In this document: positions 1 to 8,541 of the stretch, in pieces
Layout of the letters: the number at the start of each line of letters is the position of its first letter
How positions within the stretch are numbered: the first letter of the stretch is position 1
From: Kitagawia praeruptora
Taxonomy: Eukaryota > Streptophyta > Magnoliopsida > Apiales > Apiaceae
DNA: 64,000 nucleotides
Direction: 5' to 3'
NCBI GenBank assembly: GCA_037693485.1
Contig: CM075347.1
Location: 149,084,501-149,148,500 of the forward strand
Translations under genes and position numbers: made by a program
Notes under the pieces: generated by a model
Databases searched by the model: none
Seen by the model: the letters and a program-made list of their open reading frames with translations, nothing else
What the model was told of the DNA's origin: nothing

Positions 1-393
1 CTGCAGAATAAAGTTATTTTATTTTATTCTATCTATTGCTCTATACGAGCTATTTCTTTCAATTGTGATTTTGACATAAAGTTTGAAAGAATAAAGATTG
101 ATCTCACTAAGGTATTAAGGACCAATTGGAAATAGGCATGATTGAGATCACATTGCATGTAATTTCCAGTTACACATCCATACTTGATCTATGTCATTGA
201 ATATATTTATGTGGTGATCATTGAGGATCCAGTTACGACAATGTGACGAAGGTCGCTTTGGTTTCATGTTTATATATGAGATGGACCAGATTGACTAAGG
301 AAGATGTTTTTTAAAGAATAAACAATTTTTTGCGCACTTAAGGTTATTGAATGTAATTGTTGTTTGGAACAATTTGTAGCCCAAGTGGGAGAT
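1..393 (+). mobile_element. 3' internal end of a Copia-type LTR retrotransposon
   Basis: The stretch ends in a polypurine tract (AAGTGGGAGAT, 383-393) directly before an LTR starting TGTTAGA, the usual Copia layout. No reading frame survives here; this is the untranslated 3' part after the RNase H domain. The rest of the element lies outside the window. Basis: polypurine tract and LTR seen directly; superfamily inferred from the layout. Confidence 0.7.
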
Positions 394-833
394 TGTTAGA
401 TTATTTTTATAATCTAATAATAATTTATGAGCTTACAAATTAAAGGCAATTATATTTAATGTTTATTCTATTTGGACTAATAAAGTGGTCTAAAATAAAG
501 GGTCCAATAACATCTTATTCGGTATCGGCTTTGTAATGTGTAATACCTAATAGTAATCTGATTAGAGTTAATGGGGTCTAATTAGAGTATTATATAAATA
601 ACATAATAGGGTCTTGGTCCCCAAGGCTATTCACAACCTCTACTCCTCTATTCCCATCAGTCAGAGAGAGATATGGTTAGAGGCGAATCAATAAGTCTGT
701 GGAAGATCAAGTCCCGAATCCGTATACATAATCTACCATCATGGAATCAGGTACGCTTCCTTACTATAGTTTTATCGTGTAAGCTTGATAATATCGCATA
801 AGATGATCTGTGATTATTTATTTAAATCTAACA
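394..833 (+). repeat. LTR of the Copia element (3' LTR)
   Basis: A 440-bp LTR bounded by the short inverted repeat TGTTAGA ... TCTAACA. It follows a polypurine tract, so it is the 3' LTR. Around 590-680 there is a TATA-like stretch (TATATAAATA) followed by a pyrimidine-rich leader with TCAGAGAGAGA, as expected for the U3/R part. The flank after 833 is AATGC. Confidence 0.75.
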
Positions 834-962
834 AATGCAACATAGTATAACTGCATACGATATAACAAGCATTCTCTGTCAAGTTAATGCATCCACTATT
901 TTCTAACAGATAAGTTTCATATGAATGATACTTGGTACGTTGTTTAACATTAACACTCACAA

Positions 963-1140
963 TTAGGGGCGAGCAATGGTCGGGTTGGTCGGGTTGAAGG
1001 GACTAAACCACCCAATCCATATTTTACGGCTTTGGAATTTAACAACCCGTTACCATAACCGTTACCGTTAGTATTAAAAAAAACCCGTCCAAATTATAAC
1101 GGTTTGGTTTGGGCGGGTTAGGTTTTAAACCACTTTAAAA
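963..1140 (+). mobile_element. possible hAT-type terminal region, degraded
   Basis: It starts TAGGGGCGAGCAATGG and carries sub-terminal repeats of GGTCGGGTTGG and GGGCGGGTTAGG type, with alternating AACGG/CCGTT motifs. This is typical of the subterminal zones of plant hAT elements. I found no matching opposite end, so this may be one broken terminus. Confidence 0.3.
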
Positions 1141-1204
1141 AATTTAAACTTGCAAAAAATTAATCAACACAATTGTCCAATGCATATATGGACTGACAAT
1201 AAGT

Positions 1205-1354
1205 AAACAGGCAAGGCAGAAGAATGCAAGAGCAGAGGTTGTTGAAAAGGAAACAGGCAAGGCAGAAGAATGCAAGAGCAGAGGTTGTTGAAAAGGAAAC
1301 AGGCCAAACTCTTGCATTCTTCTGCCTTGCCTGTTTCCTTTTCAACAACTTCTG
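1205..1354. repeat. two direct copies plus one inverted copy of a 46-bp unit
   Basis: Units 1205-1250 and 1251-1296 are identical direct copies (AAACAGGCAAGGCAGAAG ...). The same unit returns inverted at 1311-1354 after a short spacer, so the RNA would fold into a long hairpin of about 44 paired bases. Apparent short ORFs across it on both strands are by-products of the palindrome. Confidence 0.85.
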
Positions 1355-2951
1355 CGCTTGTCCTCAGCATCCATATTTGCACTCATGCAATCATCTGCGC
1401 CATCTGCGCAACTAGCATCTAGCGCCGTCTGCGCTACTAGTTTTCCAAGATGCTTTAACCCAAGAGCTAGCTCCCAACACATGGAAACTCTTGATTCACA
1501 ATCAATCTATTGTTGAATCTGCAGGCAAATACCAAAAATAATGCAACCACATGCAGAGTCTCATACTCTGCATACACGCCCCAAGTTATCGGGTGATTAA
1601 CTCCAATTTTAATCACTACCCCGATACATACACGGAACAACAGCATCTCTATAACACCATCTCTGTGCCACTGTACAAACAAAGTCGGTATTATATTCAG
1701 CACTAACAACCCTGTTCCCATCTGCACCTTTATCCCTGAACTTGACTCGTTGCCACTTATCTTTGACCAATAAGTCGAACACACACCAGCAGACATGCTA
1801 ATCTTCCATGATTACCAGCAGAATTTCCAAACCACCACTGTCTAGACTTGCAATTCTGTTCCTTCGGACCAGAAACAGCTGTGCGAACAAACAGATTATG
1901 ACCACATGCCTTGGCATCTCCAAACAAACCCAACGAGCCAAATCTAGACTAGATCATAATCAACGACCAGCGACCAGCATTTCCTATTAGTACCAGAATG
2001 CACAACTAAGTACCGCAGCATCTCATTCTTTACATTACAACCATTATACAGAAAAGCCTGAAAAACAAGTTCAAACTTGAAACAAGCCAAGACCATGTCT
2101 GCATATCCGCAACATATGGTTGCACATAGAGTTACAGACCTTATGCCGCACAATAGTCTGACAATCTTCAACACAGCGTCATGCTCCAAGCACTTCAACT
2201 GCATACACACTCTAAATCCAAGAGAATAAAAAAAAACATTTGTTGCTCAGAGATGAGCACCTCTTTGGCAGCGAAACCCAAAGACCCACTTCTAATAATC
2301 TGGCTGAAAATCGTCACATCATACTTACATAATAACAAAATCATATAAGTAAAATCATCAACGACATAAGGCCCAACCACCAAACAAACTAATTGAACAC
2401 TTCCAAACAAGCTTACCCTCGGCACAATCCATATCCAAGAGCATCCATTTGCCACGACCTGCAATAACCATCCTGTTCTGCTTGTCAAGAATCCCATCGA
2501 AACTTCTCTCAGGACCAACAATTGTGCCCAGAGCTCTTAGAAGAGTCAGCTTTCTCAGCCTCTACGAACCTACAGTGAGCATTGCAAAACCCACCAGACG
2601 CAACCACATCCTTTATCCAATAAAGGAACCCATTGACAATCTTGAGTACATCCCAACAGAAAAAGTCTGAGTAAAATATGCAAGACAACACCAAACGATC
2701 ATTGAAATCCGACCATATGATCCCCCACATACAACTGACTTCCTTTTTTAGAAGAAAATCTGCAATCACTAAGGCATCAACACAATGCACCAACCGAACC
2801 AGTCGCACATAACTGAAGGAGAGCTTGACACTTTTCCTCCAAACAACCAATAAGGTCATGTCAAGTTTATTTCCTTTTATAACGTCTTTACTGCCTACTT
2901 TAAATTTCCAGGAATTATCATTACAATTGCCCCTCCTCTGATGGGGCACTT

Positions 2952-3516
2952 TTGATTCAAGCTCATCCAGAACAAAGACAAGATCACATAAGCCCACAGA
3001 GAAGAAGACATAGGCGTAGTTGCTCACGCAGCTGGTCGCCAAAGAAACCAAGAAGCAGGAGCAGATCTCCATCCAGGCACGGGGCTCAGTATGGCAGTGA
3101 CAGAACAAGACGTGATAAAGCTCCTGGTCCAGTTTGCTTTGACTATTAACGGGGGAAGTGTTATCGAGGGGCATATTGTCGCTATTCACACAGTGACTCT
3201 ACTAAGAGTGATATCTCGAGGGGATACAGAAGCAAGTATCAAACCATTCAACTTAGTCCAAAGAAAATGGAAAAATCAGTGCGTAAGCATGATGAAGACA
3301 AGAGTCAAGAGATGCATCTTTGTCGGGATCTGTCTGGAAACAGTCTTGGTGCTTCAAAAAATTACAGCGTTGATCGCAAAGAAATATCGTCTGCGAGAAA
3401 TATCTCTGACAAAGATGTCGAATTATTAATCTCTTCTGTTGCTGAATCTGTGAGGACTCGAGAAGAAGCAGCTCAAGTTCAAGGAAATAGCTTCTTCAGA
3501 GGTTTCATGAGGCTTA
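2952..3516 (+). pseudogene. CCCH zinc-finger protein fragment with RS-rich stretch
   Basis: Read in one frame, the segment gives an arginine/serine-rich stretch (residues 17-45: SCSRSWSPKKPRSRSRSPSR), then one CCCH finger spaced C-x7-C-x5-C-x3-H (CFDY, RGKC, GAYC, RYSH), then a charged Lys/Glu/Ser-rich tail ending near RTREEAAQVQGN. RS-rich single-finger CCCH proteins are plant RNA-binding, splicing-related factors acting in the nucleus. An in-frame TAA at 3147-3149 sits inside the finger between its first and second cysteines. After about 3516 the similarity fades with no visible splice donor. The piece is intronless over about 560 bp and lies antisense inside an LTR element, so capture by reverse transcription is the likely origin. 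A CCCH identity is well supported; the exact family member is not. Confidence 0.7.
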
Positions 3517-4381
3517 AATTAAATTGCTTTCCACCATCAAGGTTTACTTTAGACTCCGGAAACCTTATCTACAGTCTTCTTCATAATGGTCTTAAAAGCC
3601 TCCTTGCTCATGTTACCCTGTCCCCAAGGCGGCTTTAAAACCTTCTTTACAAAATCAGCAAGAGCACCTCAAACACATGGCAGACCATCCCTTTAATCAC
3701 TTCATCTCTTCCTTGCATCACTTTAAGGCCACTTCGTGAACATCTTTACCTTCCGATAGTTGTGGCCTGTGTACCAGCTCCATTCACAGCATTCAAAAAT
3801 TTCCTTTCACCACCAATAGCTTAACAAACAGCTGATCCTCAACAAGTTCATACTCCTCTGCACTCTACACTACCACAACTTGAAAGACAATCTAAACAAC
3901 TCCTCGATTTGTAACAATCCCTGCAGTACCATCCCACTACTGCAATCTCTAACTTTTCGGACTACACTCCATGACGACACCCAACTTAGCCAATACCCAT
4001 TTCCCTCTTCTTGAAAACGATCCAAATCGTTAACACCCTTCGCTTCATAAACAGTATTTACATTATTTCATACATTCTTCACAACCCATAACACTCAAAC
4101 TCATATTTTTCCTCAATGGCATTCCGTCAAACACCTTGAGAGCATAGAATCAGCTGCCTCTGTTGCTTTCCTTCACTGCTCCGACTCACTTGTATCCTTC
4201 TCAACTCAGTTTTCAATCAATAACAACTGCACTCCATTAACAATAATCTGCTGATGAAAAAAAACATGAAAGACAGTTCGAAACAATTATCAAATCGATC
4301 GGAGCAACGAAAGAACTCAACGACTCAACGAAACATAATAAGAATAAAATGAATTAATTTGTTGGGCCTCCTAAGATCGGA

Positions 4382-4394
4382 GGCTTTGATACCA
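4382..4394 (-). other. primer-binding site complementary to initiator tRNA-Met
   Basis: The minus strand reads TGGTATCAAAGCC immediately after the LTR end. This matches the usual tRNA-Met primer site (TGGTATCAGAGC) with one change, fixes the element's orientation, and marks 4395-5046 as its 5' LTR. Confidence 0.8.
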
Positions 4395-5046
4395 TGTTGA
4401 GATTTGAACATTAAAGATATAAAGATAATTAAGCTAAGCTATGACAAAGGAGATGAACAAATATGTACAGAGGGAATTTTCTGTTAAGTCTACATTGTAT
4501 TTTCTTAGTTTATTACTCCCTCCGTTTCAAAATGTTAGTCCTATTTATCAAAAAAAAATATCCCATAATATGTGTCCTACTCTTTTTTCAATACAACTTT
4601 TCAAAACTTAACTTTGAAATTGTCTTTCCAAAATTGACCAGTTGTAATAAATATTTAATGCCACATCATTGTTCTATATAAAACCACATCACTATATGTA
4701 TATATACATACACTTTTCAAAGCACTATAGTTAATCTTATTAAATGCAGTTGATTTTCAAGGTTTACAATCACATGAAAATAAAAAGAAAAATAAACACA
4801 TTTAAGATACCTTAATATGTGTGAAAATGGCAAATAAGACTAACATTTTGAAACGGAGGGAGTAAAACTTAAGGAACGAATACAAGCTATATTTATAGCC
4901 TTACTAAAGTATCAAACAGAATGAGTAAAACAAGGAAAGTGATAGACAAGATCCTAAATTAACGCTAACAAGTTGGACCAAGTCCTAGGCCATTCCAGCT
5001 CTATAAACTAGATAATTATATCATTTGTTTAGATTAAATTCCAACA
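4395..5046 (-). repeat. LTR with an inserted Stowaway MITE
   Basis: Bounded by TGTTG ... CAACA. It is 652 bp including the 347-bp MITE at 4516-4862, so the original LTR was about 303 bp. Only this LTR is found; its partner is missing. Confidence 0.7.
4516..4862. mobile_element. Stowaway-type MITE inside the LTR
   Basis: Perfect terminal inverted repeats CTCCCTCCGTTTCAAAAT / ATTTTGAAACGGAGGGAG, flanked by TA target duplications (4514-4515 and 4863-4864). Tc1/mariner-derived. The same end sequence recurs in the MITE at 7764-8022. Confidence 0.95.
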
Positions 5047-5049
5047 TTT

Positions 5050-5546
5050 TTATGCTTCACCAACAACATACCACTTCTTTCCATTAATTATTTTTCCATC
5101 AAGAGCTCGTACGGATTTAGCAGCAGAATAAGCATCCTTGAAGTTGACAAACCCAAAGCACTTAGACTTCCCATCACCTCCCTTCATCACAACAACACTA
5201 TTTATTTTTCCAAATTTACCAAATTTGTTGTGTAAAACTTCCTCCGTTGTAGCTTCTGATAGATTTTTCACAGAGACCTTGGTAAACTTAAACCTATCTG
5301 CAGCCATCTCTATTTCCTGCTTGCTAAGGAAAGGTTCTACAAACACTTGCCTATCATTTATCCGCATACCATCCATCTGCTCAATAGCCTTTCGCGCACC
5401 ATGCTCACTGTCATATTCCACAAAACCATGTCCCTTTGACTGACCAGAGAAATCTTTAGCAATTTTGCAAAAGAGAATGTTCCCATATCTAGAATAGAAA
5501 ATGTGTGATGTAGTCCTTTGTGGTCAACTGACTCGTCCAAATTCTG
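5050..5546 (-). pseudogene. poly(A)-binding protein fragment (RRM2-RRM3)
   Basis: The minus strand encodes the end of RRM2 (NLDESVDHKGLHHTFSI, SGQSKGHGFVEYDSEH), the linker, and most of RRM3 (KVSVKNLSEATTEE, RNP1-like GKSKCFGFVNF). PABP binds poly(A) tails in the cytoplasm and promotes translation and mRNA stability. Near 5490 about 5 extra bases break the frame inside RRM2, so the upstream NLDES part and the downstream part are in different frames. The reading stops at 5050-5052 exactly where the LTR begins, just after the WYV motif that ends RRM3, so the C-terminal half is absent. No introns are seen. It could be a processed copy or a gene piece cut by the LTR element; no continuation is found beyond the element. 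Confidence 0.85.
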
Positions 5547-5879
5547 TAGTACTCCGTATCAAAATTTGAACTTTATCAGGTACTAAGGAAAAGACCAGGG
5601 ACAAAAGAGCTTAAATTTGAATAGAATAATATATACCTTAATAAATATTTTTCCAGGAATTATGCGCATGATAGGATCCCGATTAGAAAACATCCGAAAT
5701 ATTCGAAATTAAATTTAAAAAATTAGTTCATAATTTTTATTACATCGTTTACATTCAGAAAAAGTACCGATTTGTTATTTTCCTAAATATTTTTTTACTC
5801 TAAACCCTGAACTGTAACCCTAAAGATTTAATTTCGGAAGGTGATTATGTGATTTCCAAATATATTTTGAAATCATTTT
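5547..5879. other. AT-rich spacer, nothing recognised
   Basis: No coding pattern, repeat ends or splice signals stand out between the PABP fragment and the motif cluster at 5880. Confidence 0.5.
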
Positions 5880-6011
5880 ACCTTGGGTAGAAAACATTTA
5901 ACGAAGGTTAAAGCATCTTTACTTTCACCCAGGTTAAAAACATTTAACCCTCGGTTAAACATCAAGTCCACTTTATGTCAATTGTCAACTCCTACTTTTA
6001 CCTAGGGTAAA
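5880..6011. promoter_or_regulatory. cluster of GGTTAAA/GGGTAAA motifs
   Basis: GGTTAAA occurs at 5906-5912, 5932-5938 and 5953-5959, inverted at 5943-5949, with GGGTAAA at 6005-6011 and GGGTAGAAA at 5884-5892. Such boxes resemble GT-1-type plant promoter elements. Because a geminivirus-like relic lies next door, they could instead be old Rep-binding iterons. The cluster lies 110-240 bp before the TATA box at 6123. Motifs are seen; function is inferred. Confidence 0.4.
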
Positions 6012-6122
6012 AGTAATTCACCCACATCACCTTTAATCATTACACTTTACTTTAATTTATTCCAACCAATCATATCGTCCCTTCATAATTACTGGTCACC
6101 TCCGGGTATTTACATATCCGGA

Positions 6123-6130
6123 TATAAATA
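6123..6130 (+). promoter_or_regulatory. TATA box for the ORF at 6162
   Basis: TATAAATA lies 39 bases before the ATG, in GGATATAAATATTTATCC. The short leader would be about 10 nt if transcription starts 25-30 bp downstream. Confidence 0.45.
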
Positions 6131-6161
6131 TTTATCCAGTTTTACAATTCATCCGACGGCG

Positions 6162-6404
6162 ATGAATTTTGTGACTCTGGTGAACAAATATTATGCGGGG
6201 GACTATGCACATTTCATGTTTCACCTTGCAGCTGATTGCGTTGATTCTGGCTCGGAGGAATTCATCAAATTCCTCCGAGCCCTTACAACGACCACCGACG
6301 AAATCTTCGGATACATGAAGTCACACGCCGCGACCTGCCCCGAGAAGGAGTGTGCGCTCAAACCCTTGAACGAGGAGTTCGAAAATACTCAGTCTAGGTT
6401 GTGA
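6162..6404 (+). CDS. small hypothetical protein, 80 aa
   Basis: An intact ORF starting MNFVTLVNKYYAG and ending ENTQSRL. I do not recognise the family. It is acidic, with a Cys-rich patch (HAATCPEKECALK) near residues 55-67 and no signal peptide or membrane segment. Its codons are more GC-rich than the flanks, which suggests a sequence that was under coding selection. A TATA box lies 39 bp upstream and an AATAAA at 6467-6472 downstream. It converges tail-to-tail with the geminivirus-like C3 relic (ending at 6500), the position of a virion-sense gene in a geminivirus, so it could be a viral virion-sense ORF. That is an inference from layout only; I see no clear similarity. A perfect 14-bp inverted repeat (6249-6281) lies inside the frame. 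Confidence 0.5.
   Translation: MNFVTLVNKYYAGDYAHFMFHLAADCVDSGSEEFIKFLRALTTTTDEIFGYMKSHAATCPEKECALKPLNEEFENTQSRL
6249..6281. repeat. perfect 14-bp hairpin inside the small ORF
   Basis: Arms GGCTCGGAGGAATT (6249-6262) and AATTCCTCCGAGCC (6268-6281) with a 5-base loop CATCA. The frame reads through it without stops. Confidence 0.9.
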
Positions 6405-6421
6405 CTTAGTTGTATTTTACG

Positions 6422-6472
6422 TGTAATTACATTTTATCATCAATAATGTAATTACATTTTATCATCAATAAA
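6422..6472 (+). terminator. tandem 25-bp repeat with poly(A) signal
   Basis: Two copies of TGTAATTACATTTTATC... (6422-6446 and 6447-6471). The second ends in AATAAA (6467-6472), 63 bases after the ORF stop, a plausible polyadenylation region between two convergent frames. Confidence 0.5.
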
Positions 6473-6499
6473 CGAGGAATTTTATATCATGTTTTTTGA

Positions 6500-6862
6500 T
6501 TACACATCGATCGTTCCATCTAATACATTGTAAATAAAATTCTTAACGGCTAAAAGTACATTATTAATTGAAATAATTCCAAGCTGATCTAAGTACTTGG
6601 AAATCTGGTAATTACAAACCCTCAAGAAACTCCAAGTCTGAGGACGTAAGTTCGTCCAGAGGGTGAAGTTCAGAAAACACTTGTGAATCCCCAGCTCCTT
6701 CTTGAGGTTGTGGTTGAACCTGAGCTGGAAGTGGATTATGTCGTGGTTCATCAGGCAAGGCCTCTTGAGGTGCTTGACGATCTTGAAGTAGAGGGGGTTC
6801 TTCAGCTCCCATACGTACGCGCCACTCTGTGCTTGAGACGCAGTGATGGACGCAATTTTTTT
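6500..6862 (-). pseudogene. endogenous geminivirus-like C3/AC3 (replication enhancer, REn) relic
   Basis: The minus-strand frame shows REn family landmarks in order: a GAYVWELKNPLYFKI block, HFQLRFNHNLKKELGIHKCF, LNFTLW, and YLDQLGIISINNV near the C-terminus. In geminiviruses REn binds Rep and PCNA and raises viral DNA replication in the nucleus. The frame runs open from an in-frame TAA at 6863-6865 to its stop near 6500. No native start codon precedes the conserved block; the first Met is internal (codon at 6749-6751). It overlaps the C2-like frame in a different register exactly as in begomo- and curtoviruses. No stem-loop nonanucleotide, Rep or coat-protein gene was found nearby. Identity to the family is strong; activity is very unlikely. 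Confidence 0.85.
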
Positions 6863-6881
6863 TTAAATCAGAGCCGCTGGA
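6612..6881 (-). pseudogene. endogenous geminivirus-like C2/AC2 (TrAP) C-terminal relic
   Basis: This frame overlaps the C3 relic in another register. It carries the end of the TrAP zinc-finger region (NCVHHCVSSTEWRV, near 6815-6856), a PPLLQD segment, a Gln/Pro-rich stretch (QVQPQPQE), and the acidic activation tail with SELHPLDELTSSD ending FLEGL at 6612. TrAP activates viral late genes and suppresses host silencing. The N-terminal basic region and most of the zinc-binding ligands are missing, and a TGA at 6882-6884 closes the frame upstream. The run of nine T at 6856-6864 may mark a break or slippage. This is old integrated viral DNA, not a working gene. Confidence 0.8.
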
Positions 6882-6884
6882 TCA

Positions 6885-7739
6885 ACGATCCAACAACTCT
6901 AAAATAGTATGTTGGTTAAACAGTACTTGGCAACCATACCGGCCTCCACAGTAATTGTGAACTGTTAATTTAGTGTACCTGAGCATTTGGATTCTTTTAC
7001 CATACTAAATCGCACCTTGTGCATAGAACTCGGAAATTTATTATTCAATGGTGGAAAATTTATAATGGGTGCCTAGAATTTATTTTATTTATTTTTTTAT
7101 TGAATTTATGAATGGCGAAGAGCTAGTTAAATTATTCTCAACATATAACTTTTGAAATATATTAAAATAAATATTCATTTATAAAGCATACAAATTTAAT
7201 TATTTTATAAGGAAAAAATCGACTAGGGATTGTAATACGAATAGACTGCTCTGAAAATCTATCGAACCTCCAACTTGGTATTTATAAATGAATAATCATA
7301 ATTGAATGACACAAATATGTTTACTAATGCTCTCCTATAATTTAAGATTTTCTAATTTGCCATTTTCGAATATTACTTAGACATATATAAGAAATGCGAA
7401 AAAATAAAAAGCAAAAAAACAAAAACAAAAACAAGTGAACATGAAAATGATGCTAGACAATTCACACATCACACAAACTATCCAGGCATTTTTGAATTCT
7501 TATACCAATTACACATTTTCGAATAGATGGCCCGATTCTTGTCGGAAATTATTTTTTATTCCCGGCCCAAACAGGTAACGGGAATCTCTGTGAGAAATTG
7601 GAAAACTAAAGAAAATGTAAACTACAGTACATGATAAAAACCACATAACCTGCCACAATAAAGAGGGTCAAGCCTATCAGAGGCACATACTCGAGTAGTC
7701 AATTAATCGAGCAAATCTAGCATTGTAATTGAAAATTGG
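6885..7739. other. AT-rich spacer without recognised genes
   Basis: No coding or splice pattern is seen. A search on both strands for further geminivirus landmarks (Rep motifs, TAATATTAC, coat protein) found none. Confidence 0.5.
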
Positions 7740-7741
7740 TA

Positions 7742-8314
7742 CTCCCTCCATCCCAAAATAATACTCCCTCCGTTTCAATTTATGTGTCCTGTTTCTTCTG
7801 GACACGTTTGTCAACACACACTTTTAATCGTTAATATCTTCAATTTCGTATTAGTATTAAATATAAAAACTTCACTGTATTAAAATACTCATAAATACGA
7901 ATCCAACAAGATCACTCATGACTATATTTGGTATTATAAATTATGTATAAATTAGTAGTCAATCGCTTAGAATAAACAGTACCAAAAGTCAAAACAGGAC
8001 ACCTAAATTGAAACGGAGGGAGTAGTCTTGTTTGAAAAAAACACACATATTAAGAAAATTTAATTGTGTTGATTATATTATCATATTAAGACCCATTTTA
8101 CACATTATGCATTGATTAGTTATTTAGGAGCAAGTGAATACTACGCACTCCTATAAAAACTCAACAATAGTAGTACTCACAAACTCAATAATAGTAGTAG
8201 TCAACCTTGGAAATATTCACATTAATTGTATTGAACAAAGAGTATTCCAAACATGACTATTATTTTGGGATATTTTTTTTCCTAAACAAGACTATTATTT
8301 TGGGATGGAGGGAG
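7742..8314. mobile_element. outer Stowaway-type MITE with another MITE nested in it
   Basis: Ends CTCCCTCCATCCCAAAATA and TATTTTGGGATGGAGGGAG, flanked by TA (7740-7741, 8315-8316). Without the inner insertion (259 bp plus TA) it would be 312 bp. The right arm has a partial second copy of its own terminus near 8253-8273. Confidence 0.9.
7764..8022. mobile_element. inner Stowaway-type MITE
   Basis: Perfect ends CTCCCTCCGTTTCAATTT / AAATTGAAACGGAGGGAG with TA duplications at 7762-7763 and 8023-8024. Removing it restores the outer MITE's inverted repeat, which proves the insertion order. Confidence 0.95.
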
Positions 8315-8365
8315 TATTGTATTAAGAGTTTTAAAATTTTTCAATGATTTTAAAAAGAGAAAAAG

Positions 8366-8541
8366 GTTCCTGAGATTAACCTCAGGGAACTTTTCCTGAG
8401 ATACCTACAAAATATACTTTAAATTTGCTTGGGCCCGCAGGGCTAATTAAAAATTTCTGATTTTACAAAAATGCCCACCCCATATTTTATAAGAATTTAG
8501 GCAAAGGATCTCAGGTAAGTCCCCGAGGTAATCTCAGGAAC
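8366..8541. mobile_element. short palindromic-ended MITE
   Basis: Left end GGTTCCTGAGATTAACCTC pairs with right end GAGGTAATCTCAGGAAC; about 175 bp, non-coding. Superfamily not determined. Confidence 0.55.

Larger units (their letters stand above)
1396..4394 (-). mobile_element. internal region of a non-autonomous LTR retroelement (LARD-like)
   Basis: Read on the minus strand, this region follows an LTR (4395-5046) and begins with a primer-binding site complementary to tRNA-Met. It encodes no recognisable gag, protease, reverse transcriptase or integrase. It contains a fragment of a host CCCH zinc-finger gene in the opposite orientation (2952-3516). The left boundary is set only by the change in sequence character near 1396, and no second LTR is visible there, so the element is truncated. 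Long minus-strand ORFs here (for example 2509-3189) resemble nothing I recognise. Confidence 0.5.

Noticed and set aside
2509..3189. 226-codon minus-strand ORF
   Set aside because: Its upper part is the antisense shadow of the CCCH fragment; the rest has no recognised domain or coding bias.
6500..6881. an ordinary plant gene or LINE shadow
   Set aside because: Two overlapping frames both match geminivirus C2/C3 landmarks in the viral register, which a plant gene would not give.
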